From: Chalara sp. BL73
Taxonomy: Eukaryota > Ascomycota > Leotiomycetes > Helotiales
Reading direction: 5' to 3'
Length of the DNA stretch: 64,000 bases
NCBI GenBank assembly: GCA_918026815.1
Contig: CAKJVC010000049.1
Span: 558,001-622,000 of the forward strand
This document shows, one piece after another, positions 13,233 through 24,107 of the stretch; position 1 is the stretch's first letter; each line of letters starts with the position of its first letter. The position numbers and the translations under genes were made by a program. The notes below the pieces were generated by a model, which was given only the letters and a program-made list of their open reading frames with translations, was not told where the DNA came from and did no database searches.

Positions 13233-14897
13233 ATGACGAGCACCGACGATGACTACTATAATCTCGGCTCTTACACTCGAAAGATAAGTACAGTCAATCG
13301 CAAAGCTCAAACTTGGTTCAATCGCGGGCTCATTTGGACCTATGGCTTCAATCATGACGAGGCAACCAAATGCTTCGAACGAGCTCTTGAACATGATCCG
13401 AGCTGCGCAATCCTATATTGGGGTGTTGCGTACTCGCAAGGACCAAACTACAACAAACCGTGGGAAGTCTTTGACGAAGATGACATGGCTACAAGCTTGA
13501 CTCGCACTCATTTGGCTGTCGCACAAGCAAAGCTTTATTCATCAACAGCTTCACCAGTTGAGTTTGCGTTGGTTGAGGCTCTACACTTTAGATATCAGAA
13601 AGAGTCCCCGGTTGAGGACTTCTCGATATGGAGTGAGGAGTATGCCTCTGCAATGCAAACCGTTTATGCAAAGTTTCCAGATGACCTCGACATCGCTGCA
13701 CTTTACGCAGATGCCTTGATGAACCTTACACCTTGGAAACTGTGGGATCTTTCCACTGGACAGCCCGCTAAAGGAGCACGAACCCTAGAAGCAAAGCGAG
13801 TTTTAGACCTTGCTCTATCCAAACCAAATGGCTCAAGTCATCCTGGTTTGTTGCATCTCTACATTCATCTCATGGAAATGTCCGGCAAACCCGAAGCAGC
13901 TTTAACAATTGCCGATCATCTCCGGGATCTTGTCCCTGATTCCGGCCATCTGAACCATATGCCCACCCACCTCGACATTCTGTGCGGTGACTACCGCCGT
14001 GCCGTTGCCTCAAACACATCCGCCATTCTCGCGGATCAAAAATTCCTCGCAAAAGAAGGGCCAATAAATTTCTATACCCTATATCGCAGCCATAACTACC
14101 ATTTTCGTATCTATGCAGCTATGTTCTCCGGACAGTCGGAGATCGCTCTGCAGACAGTAGAACAGCTGGAGAAGTCAATACCAGAGGATTTACTAAGGGT
14201 AAAGAGCCCGCCAATGGCTGACTGGCTGGAAGGTTTCCTTAGTACACGTATTCATGTCCTTGTCCGCTTTGGAAAGTGGCAAGACCTTATATCCCTCTCA
14301 GTCCCCGCCGACTCTTCACTCTACTGCGTAACCACGGCCATGATACATTACGGAAGAGGAATCGCATACGCAGCCACGGGGAACGTCGAAAATGCCGAGA
14401 AAGAACGCCTGCTTTTTCAGGACGCAGTGAAGCAAGTGCCGCAGAATCGCACACTCTTCAACAACCGATGCATTGACATACTCACCGTTGCCTCCTCGAT
14501 GCTAGATGGCGAGATAGCCTATCGTCATGCAAACTTCGACCTTGCATTCAGGACTTTGCGAACGGCTATTGCCCTTGAAGATATCCTGCCCTACGACGAG
14601 CCATGGGGTTGGATGCAGCCGACCCGACATGCATATGGCGCCCTCCTTCTCGAACAAGGAGAGGTCGAAAGGGCGGCCGCTGTGTACAGTGCTGACCTCG
14701 GCATGGATGATACTCTACCGCGTGCCCAACAGCATCCAAACAATGTCTGGGCATTACATGGCTTCCACGAGTGCCTGGTAAGGTTAGGTCGTCCAGCTGA
14801 AGCCAAAATCATTGAATTACAATTGAGGTTGGCACTTGCGGTGGCAGACGTCCCTGTTGCGTCCTCTTGCTTCTGTAGACTTAAAGGTCCGAAATAA
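13233..14897 (+). CDS. TPR-repeat protein, 554 aa
   Basis: A single open exon of 555 codons. I start at the ATG at 13233 because the frame upstream to 13182 has no other ATG. Tetratricopeptide signatures are visible: RKAQTWFNRGLIWTYGFNHDEATKCFERALEHDPSCAILYWG near the N-terminus, and ALLLEQGEVERAAAVYSADL near the C-terminus. The Trp/Asn-rich first repeat and the central HLNHMPTHLDILCGDYRRAV block are typical of a family of fungal and bacterial TPR proteins without a fixed function. No signal peptide or membrane segment is seen, so it is probably cytosolic and mediates protein contacts. The 5' end lies 164 bases from the divergent hybrid zinc-finger gene, which suggests a shared promoter. Confidence 0.88.
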   Translation: MTSTDDDYYNLGSYTRKISTVNRKAQTWFNRGLIWTYGFNHDEATKCFERALEHDPSCAILYWGVAYSQGPNYNKPWEVFDEDDMATSLTRTHLAVAQAKLYSSTASPVEFALVEALHFRYQKESPVEDFSIWSEEYASAMQTVYAKFPDDLDIAALYADALMNLTPWKLWDLSTGQPAKGARTLEAKRVLDLALSKPNGSSHPGLLHLYIHLMEMSGKPEAALTIADHLRDLVPDSGHLNHMPTHLDILCGDYRRAVASNTSAILADQKFLAKEGPINFYTLYRSHNYHFRIYAAMFSGQSEIALQTVEQLEKSIPEDLLRVKSPPMADWLEGFLSTRIHVLVRFGKWQDLISLSVPADSSLYCVTTAMIHYGRGIAYAATGNVENAEKERLLFQDAVKQVPQNRTLFNNRCIDILTVASSMLDGEIAYRHANFDLAFRTLRTAIALEDILPYDEPWGWMQPTRHAYGALLLEQGEVERAAAVYSADLGMDDTLPRAQQHPNNVWALHGFHECLVRLGRPAEAKIIELQLRLALAVADVPVASSCFCRLKGPK

Positions 14898-16205
14898 AAT
14901 ATGCAACGGATTTTGTACTTGAGTCATTCTTTCAGGCCAAATGGTTATTGTCAGCAGATATTTACGTGTTTAAACTCGCTTGCTGTCGATGTTAAAAGAC
15001 AGGAATAGAACCCCATTCTCACCTGGGAAGTTTTTCGATTGCTGCTGTTCAAAACTTCCGTCGCCTCCTAAAAGGAGAATGCCCTGCCCATATTCAATCA
15101 ACCCATCGGTCGTTACCGAGGGGAAGAATGACATATTTGCGTTGCTACAATTTTTTTTTAAAAAAATTTCAGCCGCACAGGTGACGTCTAAGAAGCGGAT
15201 ACCTATCAAGACCAGCCAAATAATTGAATAATAGCACCCGATTTTGTCTTATCTCGGAAGTGGAATGAACCGAGGATGGCAATGTTGAACGAGAATCGTG
15301 AGCGGAATCCTTTGGTTCAATAAACAGTGTCTCTAGTTCTGCGGCACCGACCTTTCGCATTGATTGATCACGTTTGAGTTCACTTGGTTTAACAGCCGAC
15401 GCCTCCTTATTCTGTAGATCATGGGGACGCCTACGTAGGTAATTGATCAAGCCTGCTAAATTTGCTCTCGGAAAAGACCATATTCATAAGATTCTTCATT
15501 TGCTATAGACTTTATGAAGCAAGCGATAACTCGTGGTTTCGCGATTTTATTCCTTGTGTGCATCTCTACAATTTCGTTTTCTGGGACAACTCCCCCCCCC
15601 GCTGCTGTTCCGACCCCAAGATCTATCAGCACCAAAACAAAGCGGCGGCACCTCAGATCGAAAACTCCAGAAGCCGGCTGCTCTACTCTGCATCTATAGA
15701 GTACATAAATATTGAATTTCGAAGACGCATACGCGTTAGAATCTCGATCACCGATATGAACGCATCTGGCATGGTCAACACAGGTTCTTGAACAGGATCC
15801 AGATCGGCCTTTAAATATGTACTGTAATGCATAATGAGGATATATTGCTGGATGCTCTGATGCTGAGTGAAGCCTATTATAGCAACAAATTCCTCAGACA
15901 CCTCGACAGATATACCCGAAATAGGCGAGGAAAATTTGTAGCCAGGTAGGTGTAGCCGAAGGAAGAGGGGCCTTGGATTACCCTTGATCACTAGATGTTC
16001 AGTAGGACAACGATCCATCAGTCGAAATGACTCTTGATAATCGAGAAGCGTTCAACAACTTTGAAATGCTATGAGACAAGCTGAATTAGGGTATTTACAT
16101 AAGCGCCACTAGGCCGGCGTACTCAAGTAGTAGAATATACATATAATCTCTCTGAAAGTTCTGCATAACAAGCCTGAAGAATTTGACATTTCCATAAACT
16201 ACGCT
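14898..16205. other. Intergenic, no convincing gene
   Basis: One minus-strand frame (15683-16018, 111 codons) has a protein-like composition but no recognisable domain or splice context. I leave it uncalled. Short A/T and C runs occur (15149-15168, 15591-15600). Confidence 0.4.
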
Positions 16206-17842
16206 TCACAACCCATCTGATGCAGGTGGTCCTCGATAAACTAGATTCAGTGAGCATAACGTATCAAAGAGCAATGTATAGTGGGGGGGAATGGACATAC
16301 CTTTCTTGGCATAAGCGAAGTACCATGTTGCGCTGATGACGCCGAAGCCAACCAACACTACTGAAGCGTAGTTCATGGTGACTTTAGTGACAGGCAGAGC
16401 GGTGGGCATACTGAATAGAACGACCTCGAATCCAATCCAGCACAAGGCAACCACATTTGCTACAGTTCCAGGTAAGTTTCCGATGTTCCACCTCGCATGG
16501 CTAACTGATTCACGACGGTCGCGGACAAGGGAAAGAAAAATTGGAATGGCATAAGAAACTTGCAAGGCAATGACCCCAACAGAGACGAATGCTAGAAAAG
16601 CTGAAGACGAGCCAAGGTTAATCAGACCAAGCAGCATTTGCACGATGGTAACAAGAACAAGTGCCCACACAGGAACACCAAGACCAGGACTGACTTTGGC
16701 GAAAAGCTTCGCACCGGGAATAGCGTCGTCACGAGCGAAAGCCCATGTACAGCGTGACGCAGCTACAGTGATTGAGATACTGCAGAACAATGTTATCGCA
16801 AGGACTAGGAAGGTGAGACCGAGTCCGCCGCCGGGAGAACCCATGACTACACCAAAGATATATGGTAGCGCTTGGCCGAGAGGAGCGGCAATGACGTCTT
16901 CTAGAGGAGGCATGGTTACGCAAATGGGGATGATAAAGAAGAGTCCTGCAATGCCCCCAACTGGAACGCACAATGCTATAGCTTTGGGGACCTTGGTTGC
17001 TGGGTCATGAACCTCCTCTGCCATTGAACTAATCATACCAATTGCGGAGAAAGTGTAGGCAGCCGGGAGCAACCCAATGAAGAATGTGAAACCACCCCAC
17101 CCAGAGAAGCTTTTATCGTAGTGTCCCAGAGCGTAGGATGCGCTGTGACGGCCAACATCTGCTTTGACGGCAAGGGCAACCATAATGATGAAAATACTGA
17201 TGGCTGTCCATGCTGCGCAGACGGTATCAACCATTGGTAGGAGCCTATTACCAAAAGCACAAATAACGAAGGTTATCAAGCAGATGGCGAAGAAGATGAG
17301 AAGTAGTTGATATGGTTCTGGGGCAAAATCAGGATGATATAACGCAACTGAGGCGGCGATGAGAGAAGCGAAACCGAAGTTGACACTGAGGGTAATGGTC
17401 CAATTGCCAATCAGCCAGATCCACCCCGTGATGAAGGACAGAACAGTCTTGTTCGTCTTTGCGATTTGGAAAGACCAGTAATATGGGCCTGCCGAGGTTG
17501 GGTACCGTGATGCCAGCTCGGCCAGAGACAGAGCCACGCATTCATCGAGGATCAGGACAATGATCCAGCCAACGAAGATTGAACGTTGACCACCCCCATA
17601 AATGCTGTCTTCATTTTAGTTTCCAAGACTGACTGAGATAGAAAGAAGGCTTACGCGCTAATCAAAGGTCCTCCTTCGCCAAAAGGAATTGCAGCTATAG
17701 CCAGCGTTTGGAATAGAAGTGTGAACAGTGATCGATTACGTCGGAGTTCAGGTGTGTAACCTAGAACTGTCAAGCTGTCGACTTCGCCAACACCATTCTC
17801 GGTAGCCGTCCCTTTCTCGTCAGCGATTTTGGACTCCGACAT
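16206..17842 (-). CDS. Amino acid/GABA/choline-type permease (APC family), 508 aa
   Basis: Exons 17655-17842, 16301-17604 and 16206-16240 join in frame. The start at 17842 gives a hydrophilic N-terminus (MSESKIADEKGTATENG) followed by the family signature LGYTPELRRNRS. The intron after PLISA is needed to connect to IYGGGQRS. About twelve hydrophobic segments follow, with SLAELASRYPTSAGPYYW (the APC motif near TM2-TM3) and MAEEVHDPATKVPKA. These are characteristic of fungal GABA permeases and choline/biotin transporters of the amino acid/choline transporter group. The protein should sit in the plasma membrane and import an amino-containing solute by proton symport. The exact substrate cannot be read off. 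The last intron is 60 bases and in frame, so retaining it adds 20 residues without a stop. Confidence 0.88.
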
Positions 17843-18926
17843 GCCGGGCGGGTATCTGTTGATATGGCCGAAACCCAGTCGGCGTCGAAAGACGAGGTCG
17901 GCTGGGTAGAGAGTTTGAAAGTAATGATGTTCCTGAAGAAGAAGAGGAAGAACAAGAGATTAAAGGTAAGACGAGGTTGTTTAGAGTAACCTGACCTGCT
18001 CTCTCTCGAAATGGCAAGCACGATCCTGGTGTAACAAAACTGCCAGCACGTGACGATTCCAATGTCTCACTCGAAGTCGTTTCTTTCAAATGCAGCGACG
18101 TCGCAAATTTGTAGATCGAAGCAGCATATCGTACCACAGAGACGCAGGCACAAAATACAATCGTCAAACAAAAGATCCCGAACAACCAGAAATGTCAAAA
18201 GGGGAAAATTAAGGGTTACAGCTTCTTATCAGACGTGTCCCCTCGAACCCCTCCCCCTCCCCGAACTCAAAAATCGAGACGCAGCACCACAATCATCAAT
18301 CATAAGGTAGGCCCCGTACCCTTGGAACACCTCCTCACACAACGCCGTCCAAGTCACGCCCTGGGATATTTCACTCGATCCAGCATAGAGACGGCGGAAA
18401 GCCATCGTAGCCGATCTCATTTCCCCTTATCGCAGCCAATAGACTTTCAGGCGTCCATTGGATGATCCGGGAGCCAGCAGGTGGGCGAAATAAAGCGTTG
18501 TTTTGAGCAATCGCTACCGGACAAGGGGATTGTTTACCTCCGTTTGGTTGGTCCGTGTCGCTTGCGGCAATGCTAAGCTGAGAAGGGCGAATATTCGGGA
18601 CAGGTTTTGTGGGGGTGGGGACGGGACGGTGAAGAATGGGAAGGGCAGGGCTGCTTGATTGGTTAAGAGGTATATGCTGTGGTTTGCGTAACGATGGTCC
18701 GACATGCCAAAGATATAATATGGTATGGACAAGATGGCATGGAAGGGATAATTAAATTTGCTAGCTGTGACCGTGCCACAAAGCACATTTTCCATCATTG
18801 ATAAGCTAATTGGCTGAAACATCATTGGTTCAGTGGATGCTACCTTTGCAAGTGCTGGCAATGTAATCTATATCCGTTGCTCGGGAGATTCTATATGCCT
18901 TTATCATTCAGAAGGACCTACTCACC
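17843..18926. other. Intergenic between two transporter genes
   Basis: Contains the promoter of the permease (17843 upward) and the 3' flank of the ammonium transporter. The open frames on both strands are short and unconvincing. Confidence 0.4.
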
Positions 18927-20411
18927 TCAATCTAGTCCGATGGGTCCACCATTCTTGAATGGGTGATAGTCGTCGTCACATTGTTGTCCATCGAACGATT
19001 CTTCCATCTCCGCAGCGTCCAGTCCCTTCACAATATCCTCATCCTTCGCCAACACTTCGAGGCCAGGGATGCAATCAATCACAGCGATAATGACATAAGA
19101 GCCCACAAATGACCAGGTCATGCCGATCAGTGCTTCCAATATCTGAATGCCTAGTTGCTTAACGTTTCCATCGAAAAACACACCGCCATCAATAAAGGTT
19201 GCCCCATCATATGCCGCGACCTCCTTTTGCGCGAACAGGCCAGTGGAAATGGTTCCCAAGGTACCTAGAATAAAATGTGTTGCAAAAGAGTCTCCATTGT
19301 CAACCCATCGGAAGTGTGCTGCTAACTTGGTGAACTTGATACGAAGTGCCTGCCTACCGATGATAGCTCCAAAGACACCGAAGAAGAAAGAAGTAGCCAT
19401 ATCAATGAATCCAGCGGATGGGGTGATCATCACTAGGCCAGCTATGGCACCCATGAAGGTAGAATCAAGGGACCATCTTCCAGATTCAAAATAGGTGATT
19501 AAAGCCCAGGTCATGGCTCCTCCAGATGCGCATAAATTTGTTACACAAAGTGCCATAATTGATTTGAAATTGAGGCTGAGAGTAGTTCCGGCATCGAACG
19601 CGAGCCACGAATTCCAGATGATAACGAGAGCAATCAGCTGCGACATGGAGTTCCCGGGGCTGTGGATCTTGAGGTGGGAAGGAGTGCGAATAGCTGATTT
19701 CTTTGAACGAAACAGTGGATATGAGAGGTATACGCTCAGCGCTGTAGCTGTAGCACTTGAACAGACTGAATCTATGTTAGTATATAGAGTCCTGGATCTG
19801 CAGTATAGATCCACTTACTGTGCACTGGTGTTCCGCCGGCGAAATCCAAGACCCCCATATTGCCTAGAAAGCCAGTTTCTGACCATACCATATGAGCCAG
19901 AGGGCAGTAAATGAACGTTGCCCAGAGCTATGAAATTGTATTTTAGTTCCTTTCTATGTCTAGGCAGAGTATAAAAAAAGCCGAGATATCTTACGAAAAT
20001 GAAAGGAATAAGCGGCAGCGTTCTGCCTCGTTCACAAGCGCCTCCAATCGCAATCGCACAAACCGTGGCACAGAAAATCAACTGAAATTCACTGAACACA
20101 ATCGCTGGTATTGTTCCCACCGGATCAGCCAGTACACCTCTATGGAAAGCGTACTTGAAATCCCCAATAACACCAGAACCTTCACCATAAGCAAGCGAGT
20201 AGCCGATCAGGAACCATTGGATGGAGCAAACACCGATGGAGAGGATGGCAGGCATGAAGGAGGCCATTCCGTTGCGTCTGTGAGAATATCCGGAGTATGC
20301 GAGCCCCACAGCTGGGATGATGGGCCAACAGAACACGGTGCAGACGAGCACGAAAAGCGTATCTGTTAAATTGCATGCCTCCCATGCTTTGAGAACGGTT
20401 GAGGAAGACAT
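18927..20411 (-). CDS. Ammonium transporter (Amt/MEP family), 456 aa
   Basis: Exons 19995-20411, 19819-19927 and 18927-19771 join with matching phases; the total of 1371 bases is divisible by three. The start gives [20 protein letters not shown] followed by the first membrane helix. Family blocks include [18 protein letters not shown] (first twin-histidine), ITPSAGFID, and [13 protein letters not shown] (second twin-histidine region). Eleven or so membrane helices and an acidic cytosolic tail fit a plasma-membrane ammonium permease or sensor of the Mep2 type. The sequence after the first His ([18 protein letters not shown]) differs from the common VHxxxGxxAL form, so it is a diverged paralogue. 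GATA-type sites lie upstream, which suggests nitrogen-catabolite control. Confidence 0.88.
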
Positions 20412-20535
20412 GCCAGGACGTAGAAGCTACCTTTAGACGAGAAAGTTAAGTCAACAATAGGAGGTAATAAAGTGAAGAGCTCTCAAAACTATAAAAGTCT
20501 AATGGTGTATCTGCCCAAGTAATGGAGGTGGCTTT

Positions 20536-20768
20536 TTATCAGGATAAGGCTCAGGTAGGGGGAGCTCCGCGCAGCCTCTTTGGTCGATCAAGCCGCAGGG
20601 GTAAAGCTCCCCACAATCCCGAATCGGGAAGCACTTGTGGCCATGGGGATGGTCTAGCGAACTATCAGTAGTCTGAGTAGCATTGCTGCATAATGCCTGC
20701 ATGTATACGATATGACAGTAAAAGTATTAAATTGTGTGACTCCAACCCAAGATAAGCTTCTAGATAAA
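20536..20768. promoter_or_regulatory. Cluster of GATA sites upstream of the ammonium transporter
   Basis: A near-palindrome TTATCAGGATAA lies at 20536-20547, giving two divergent GATA cores. Two further GATAA cores lie at 20751 and 20763, 12 bases apart. In Aspergillus and Neurospora, paired GATA elements recruit AreA/NIT2 to nitrogen-regulated promoters, including those of ammonium transporters. The cluster lies about 125 to 360 bases upstream of the ATG. Function is inferred from motif spacing and the downstream gene only. Confidence 0.5.
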
Positions 20769-21341
20769 CCTACTGAGTATGAAAAATAGGAATAGCCTGC
20801 TTTGTCGAATATTCTATTGCATGCCTTGTTAACATGAACTACAACAAGAGCCAACCACGCTATAAGCAGTGTGTCTTTCGAGCACCTTGCAGATCCGCCT
20901 GTAAATGGTGAATAGTATGACCAGAGAAGTATATATCAACCAACACATACATTGAATTTTCTGTCCAGTATTTCGCATCCTACCTCACAACTTAGAGAAC
21001 ACTTGGCTTCATCGTTTCTCTTATTGAGAGACATTTATTTCCCTTGAATAGCGCTGGGCCTCTCTTTTTTTACTATGGTCATTGCCACGAGATAGCCGTC
21101 TAATTTCCCACATTCCAGAACCCACTTCACTGGCTGATTTAAACATTCACGGAAGATATAGCACGCCTCAATCGGGCAAGTGATGCTATCCGTGATCCAT
21201 AACGGACTTGCCTTCTCGGAAAAATACGGCAATAGCCATAGGATGAGTTCAGCTACGAAAGGCATATTCATGATCAGAAAATAGCCTTGATTTGACCTCT
21301 CAAGCCTCTCATGATCGCACCTCTACTCGCTGGGGTCATAT

Positions 21342-22742
21342 TTAGAACAGGCAAGAAGAAGGGGCAATCTCCTCGAAGAAGGTCCACCATGTGGATTGAA
21401 CCGAAACGGACCTCTCGCCAGACTCGGATTTCATATCCAGGGCAACCCATTGTCGCTCGAGGAAGGATTCGAGAGAGCGCAAACTTTCAAATGAAAGATA
21501 AGTTGCCGTTTGTGCAATACTTTTCCTGATATGGTTTCTCTGTTCTTTGAGCAAACAGTGAGCGCCAACGACAAGGACAGGGAATAAAATGCAATGGTGT
21601 AGCTTAATAGTAAGATCAGAACCACCAATTATCTCCATACAAGCAGATACTGCTTGCTGCACCAAGTGATGGTCCACATCTAGGCTACCGAGCGCTCTAT
21701 ACAGATATACAGAAGCCATAAGTCGATAGACAGAACAGAAAGCAGTCCAGGCCTTTTTATCGGGAGGCTTCTCATCAAAGGACTTCTGCGACTTTGCTTG
21801 TTGTTCCAATGCCATCTGATATGAAAGGAGCAATCCTATTGGAACGGTCTCGTTGCAATGGTGAACACCATGACCGAGCGTGGCAAGTTTAGTTAGAATG
21901 GACAAGGTCTCTATAAAATCGTCATCCGACTGAACATTGCCCCACCATGGCTCACATCCTCCAAACTTTGCCCAGGATGATACATCAGCATAAGGCTGAT
22001 CTCCTATCAGAAGCGCATGGGTGAGATCCATGGTCTGAAATATTGAGAGCATCAATATTGGCAAATCTCCTTTCTGCTGAAAAATGGCGTTGGTACCGCC
22101 CCAGTGATTTAGTATTGCTTTGCCTCCTAGTAGGTGGTGATGTGTAGTAGCAGATTCCGTATTTGGCTCGACGATTCCGTCCAGGATGCATAGGAGGACA
22201 TTACTCATGAATAGTGAGCCTTTAGTTGCGCCATTATTCGCAGCCATCAAATGCTTTCGAAATATTCTCAGCGCATTTTTTCGATCCTCTATTCTTGATA
22301 GAGCGGATACATCATCTGAGATCTGATAGGCATAGGTATAGTGGGCATTTGCGACTGCGACGGCTGATTGGAACAGAATTGGATCATCTATCAGAAGTTT
22401 CAGGTCAATGTTAAGGACCGTGTTCGACAAGTTGAAGCGTGGCAGGAGTTCGGTTTCGAAGTAAAGGATATGATGATCGTTGTTTCTGTGTATGGTCGGG
22501 GCATTATATATCGGAACTATATGCTCGAATAAGTTTGGTAGAGGGAAGATGTCTCCGCAAGCACCCACCCTTTCTGTTGGCATTTCGCCCACGGCTTGCT
22601 ATGCAGTCTGTCCATCGCAGGCGGACCTTGCCATAATCGCAGTCTCGGCCACTCTTTATGCATTTCTCACAACATGGTTGCTTCAGATCGCATATTACCC
22701 GGCGCTCTTTGCAAGCCCAGCAAGAACCCTCGACTGTTCGAA
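21342..22742 (-). CDS. Zn2Cys6 transcription factor (Fungal_trans_2 type), 5' exon not found
   Basis: Exon 22569-22742 encodes a binuclear cluster: GSCWACKERRVICD, then CCEKC and C, followed by the linker RLRWTDC. It is spliced by a 52-base intron to exon 21342-22516, which continues VPIYNAPTIHRNNDHH and ends at a stop after PSSCLF. The long exon resembles the C-terminal regulatory domain of acriflavine-sensitivity-type regulators (FETELLPRF, then LRIFRKHLMAANN, and a helix-rich remainder). No ATG is available in the cluster exon. An acceptor (TATAG) precedes it, so a short first exon must lie upstream and I could not place it. The product is a nuclear regulator with unknown targets. Confidence 0.8.
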
Positions 22743-24107
22743 CTATATACCAGTAGACGTATTAGCATACCTATAGGATAAAGCGGAAACTGGGCTTAGC
22801 AAGAAGAGGCTATTGATATTTATCCACTTCAGCCATGCACCAATTGCAGAAATATTTCCTGGACGACCAGCGGGTGGGTTGCGCGGCCACACTTACCCCT
22901 TGGTGGCATGGCTCACATAAAGACATGAGGTTGTCAATTCGATGCTACCGATCATAATACTAATGGCGATGGAGCGATGGCAACGACATGAACAAAAAGA
23001 AAGCCCTGAAGGCGTACTCGTCTATCGCCATCCGTGGGCCTAGCTTATCGCATTGGGTGCTCGAAATATATCGATAAGATGCAGGTTCCCCACGTCTGTG
23101 AGGTGGTATCGTGAGATCGCTTACCTGCACGTGATAGGCTAGCCCTCCCCGGATACTCTAAAATCGGCATGGCAAAAGAAAGTGAAGCCGACCAATGCTG
23201 GTCACCTCGAACCGAGTGGCTGAAACTCGACACTGTGGCTGACAGGATTCTGCTTATTTCTTTCTCCGTCGTTCAATCATCTTACTCTTTAGTCTCTAAA
23301 AGCAAGATCTCGCGTTGTACAACACTTATTGCATAGCATGATGCATGAGTCGGATAGCAAAAGAAATTAAGGCAAACATATCGAGCGACAGTATGCGTTT
23401 CCGTGCTCTAAGGCCCTGGAACTTCATTTCTTATGTGAGGTGAACAAAGAGAAGTCTAGAATATGAAAAGAGAATGTTGTTCTCTGAGTGAGGACTTCAA
23501 CCCATATAAGGGATACAAGTCGAATAAACTGCCCATACCAAGATGCATTTGCTGCAGGATTTGGTTACCGTTTTCATTGTTGCATGGTTGTTGGTTGTGT
23601 AGCTGATAGAAACATGATTTAAGCACCGCACTGAGAACTTATCTGAAGAAGCAATGCCTTCATACTAAAGGTACTGTATCAGCTCGAGATTCCTCCAGAA
23701 ATCTATTTCATCGTACCCAAATTTTCCCGTTGACAGGCTGTGAGGAGAGGATGGGAACAGCCAAGATAGCGATTACAGGAGCTCCCCAGGGCGTTTTTGG
23801 CAGGAGAATGCGGCGGGAGGTTAAGGAGGTCCAAGAGGGCAAGGCTCTTCTGAAAAGGCGTTCCAAGGGGACGGTCTTTCTCAGTGACAACATTAGAAGA
23901 GTTGCTGGAGCTATCTAACGTAGTGAGAATAAAAGAATTTGCGAAGTCTCATTGCCTAGAATGCCCTCCGATGACCAGATTGGAATTGTGAGGTTTTCTT
24001 GGCGTTCAATACGTCCCCTGGCTAATTACTGGAGGCCAGAGAGTCCATCTCAGTACTCGAAGGGATAGTCACTCGATCTCGAGTCCCGCATAAACGAGGA
24101 CCACTAG
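22743..24107. other. Intergenic, holds the unplaced first exon of the upstream regulator
   Basis: No complete gene was recognised. The first 150 bases probably contain the start exon of the minus-strand Zn2Cys6 gene. Confidence 0.4.

Noticed and set aside
15683..16018. 111-codon minus-strand open frame
   Set aside because: Plausible composition but no recognisable motif, promoter or intron evidence.
16570..17010. 146-codon plus-strand frame
   Set aside because: Antisense shadow of the amino acid permease.
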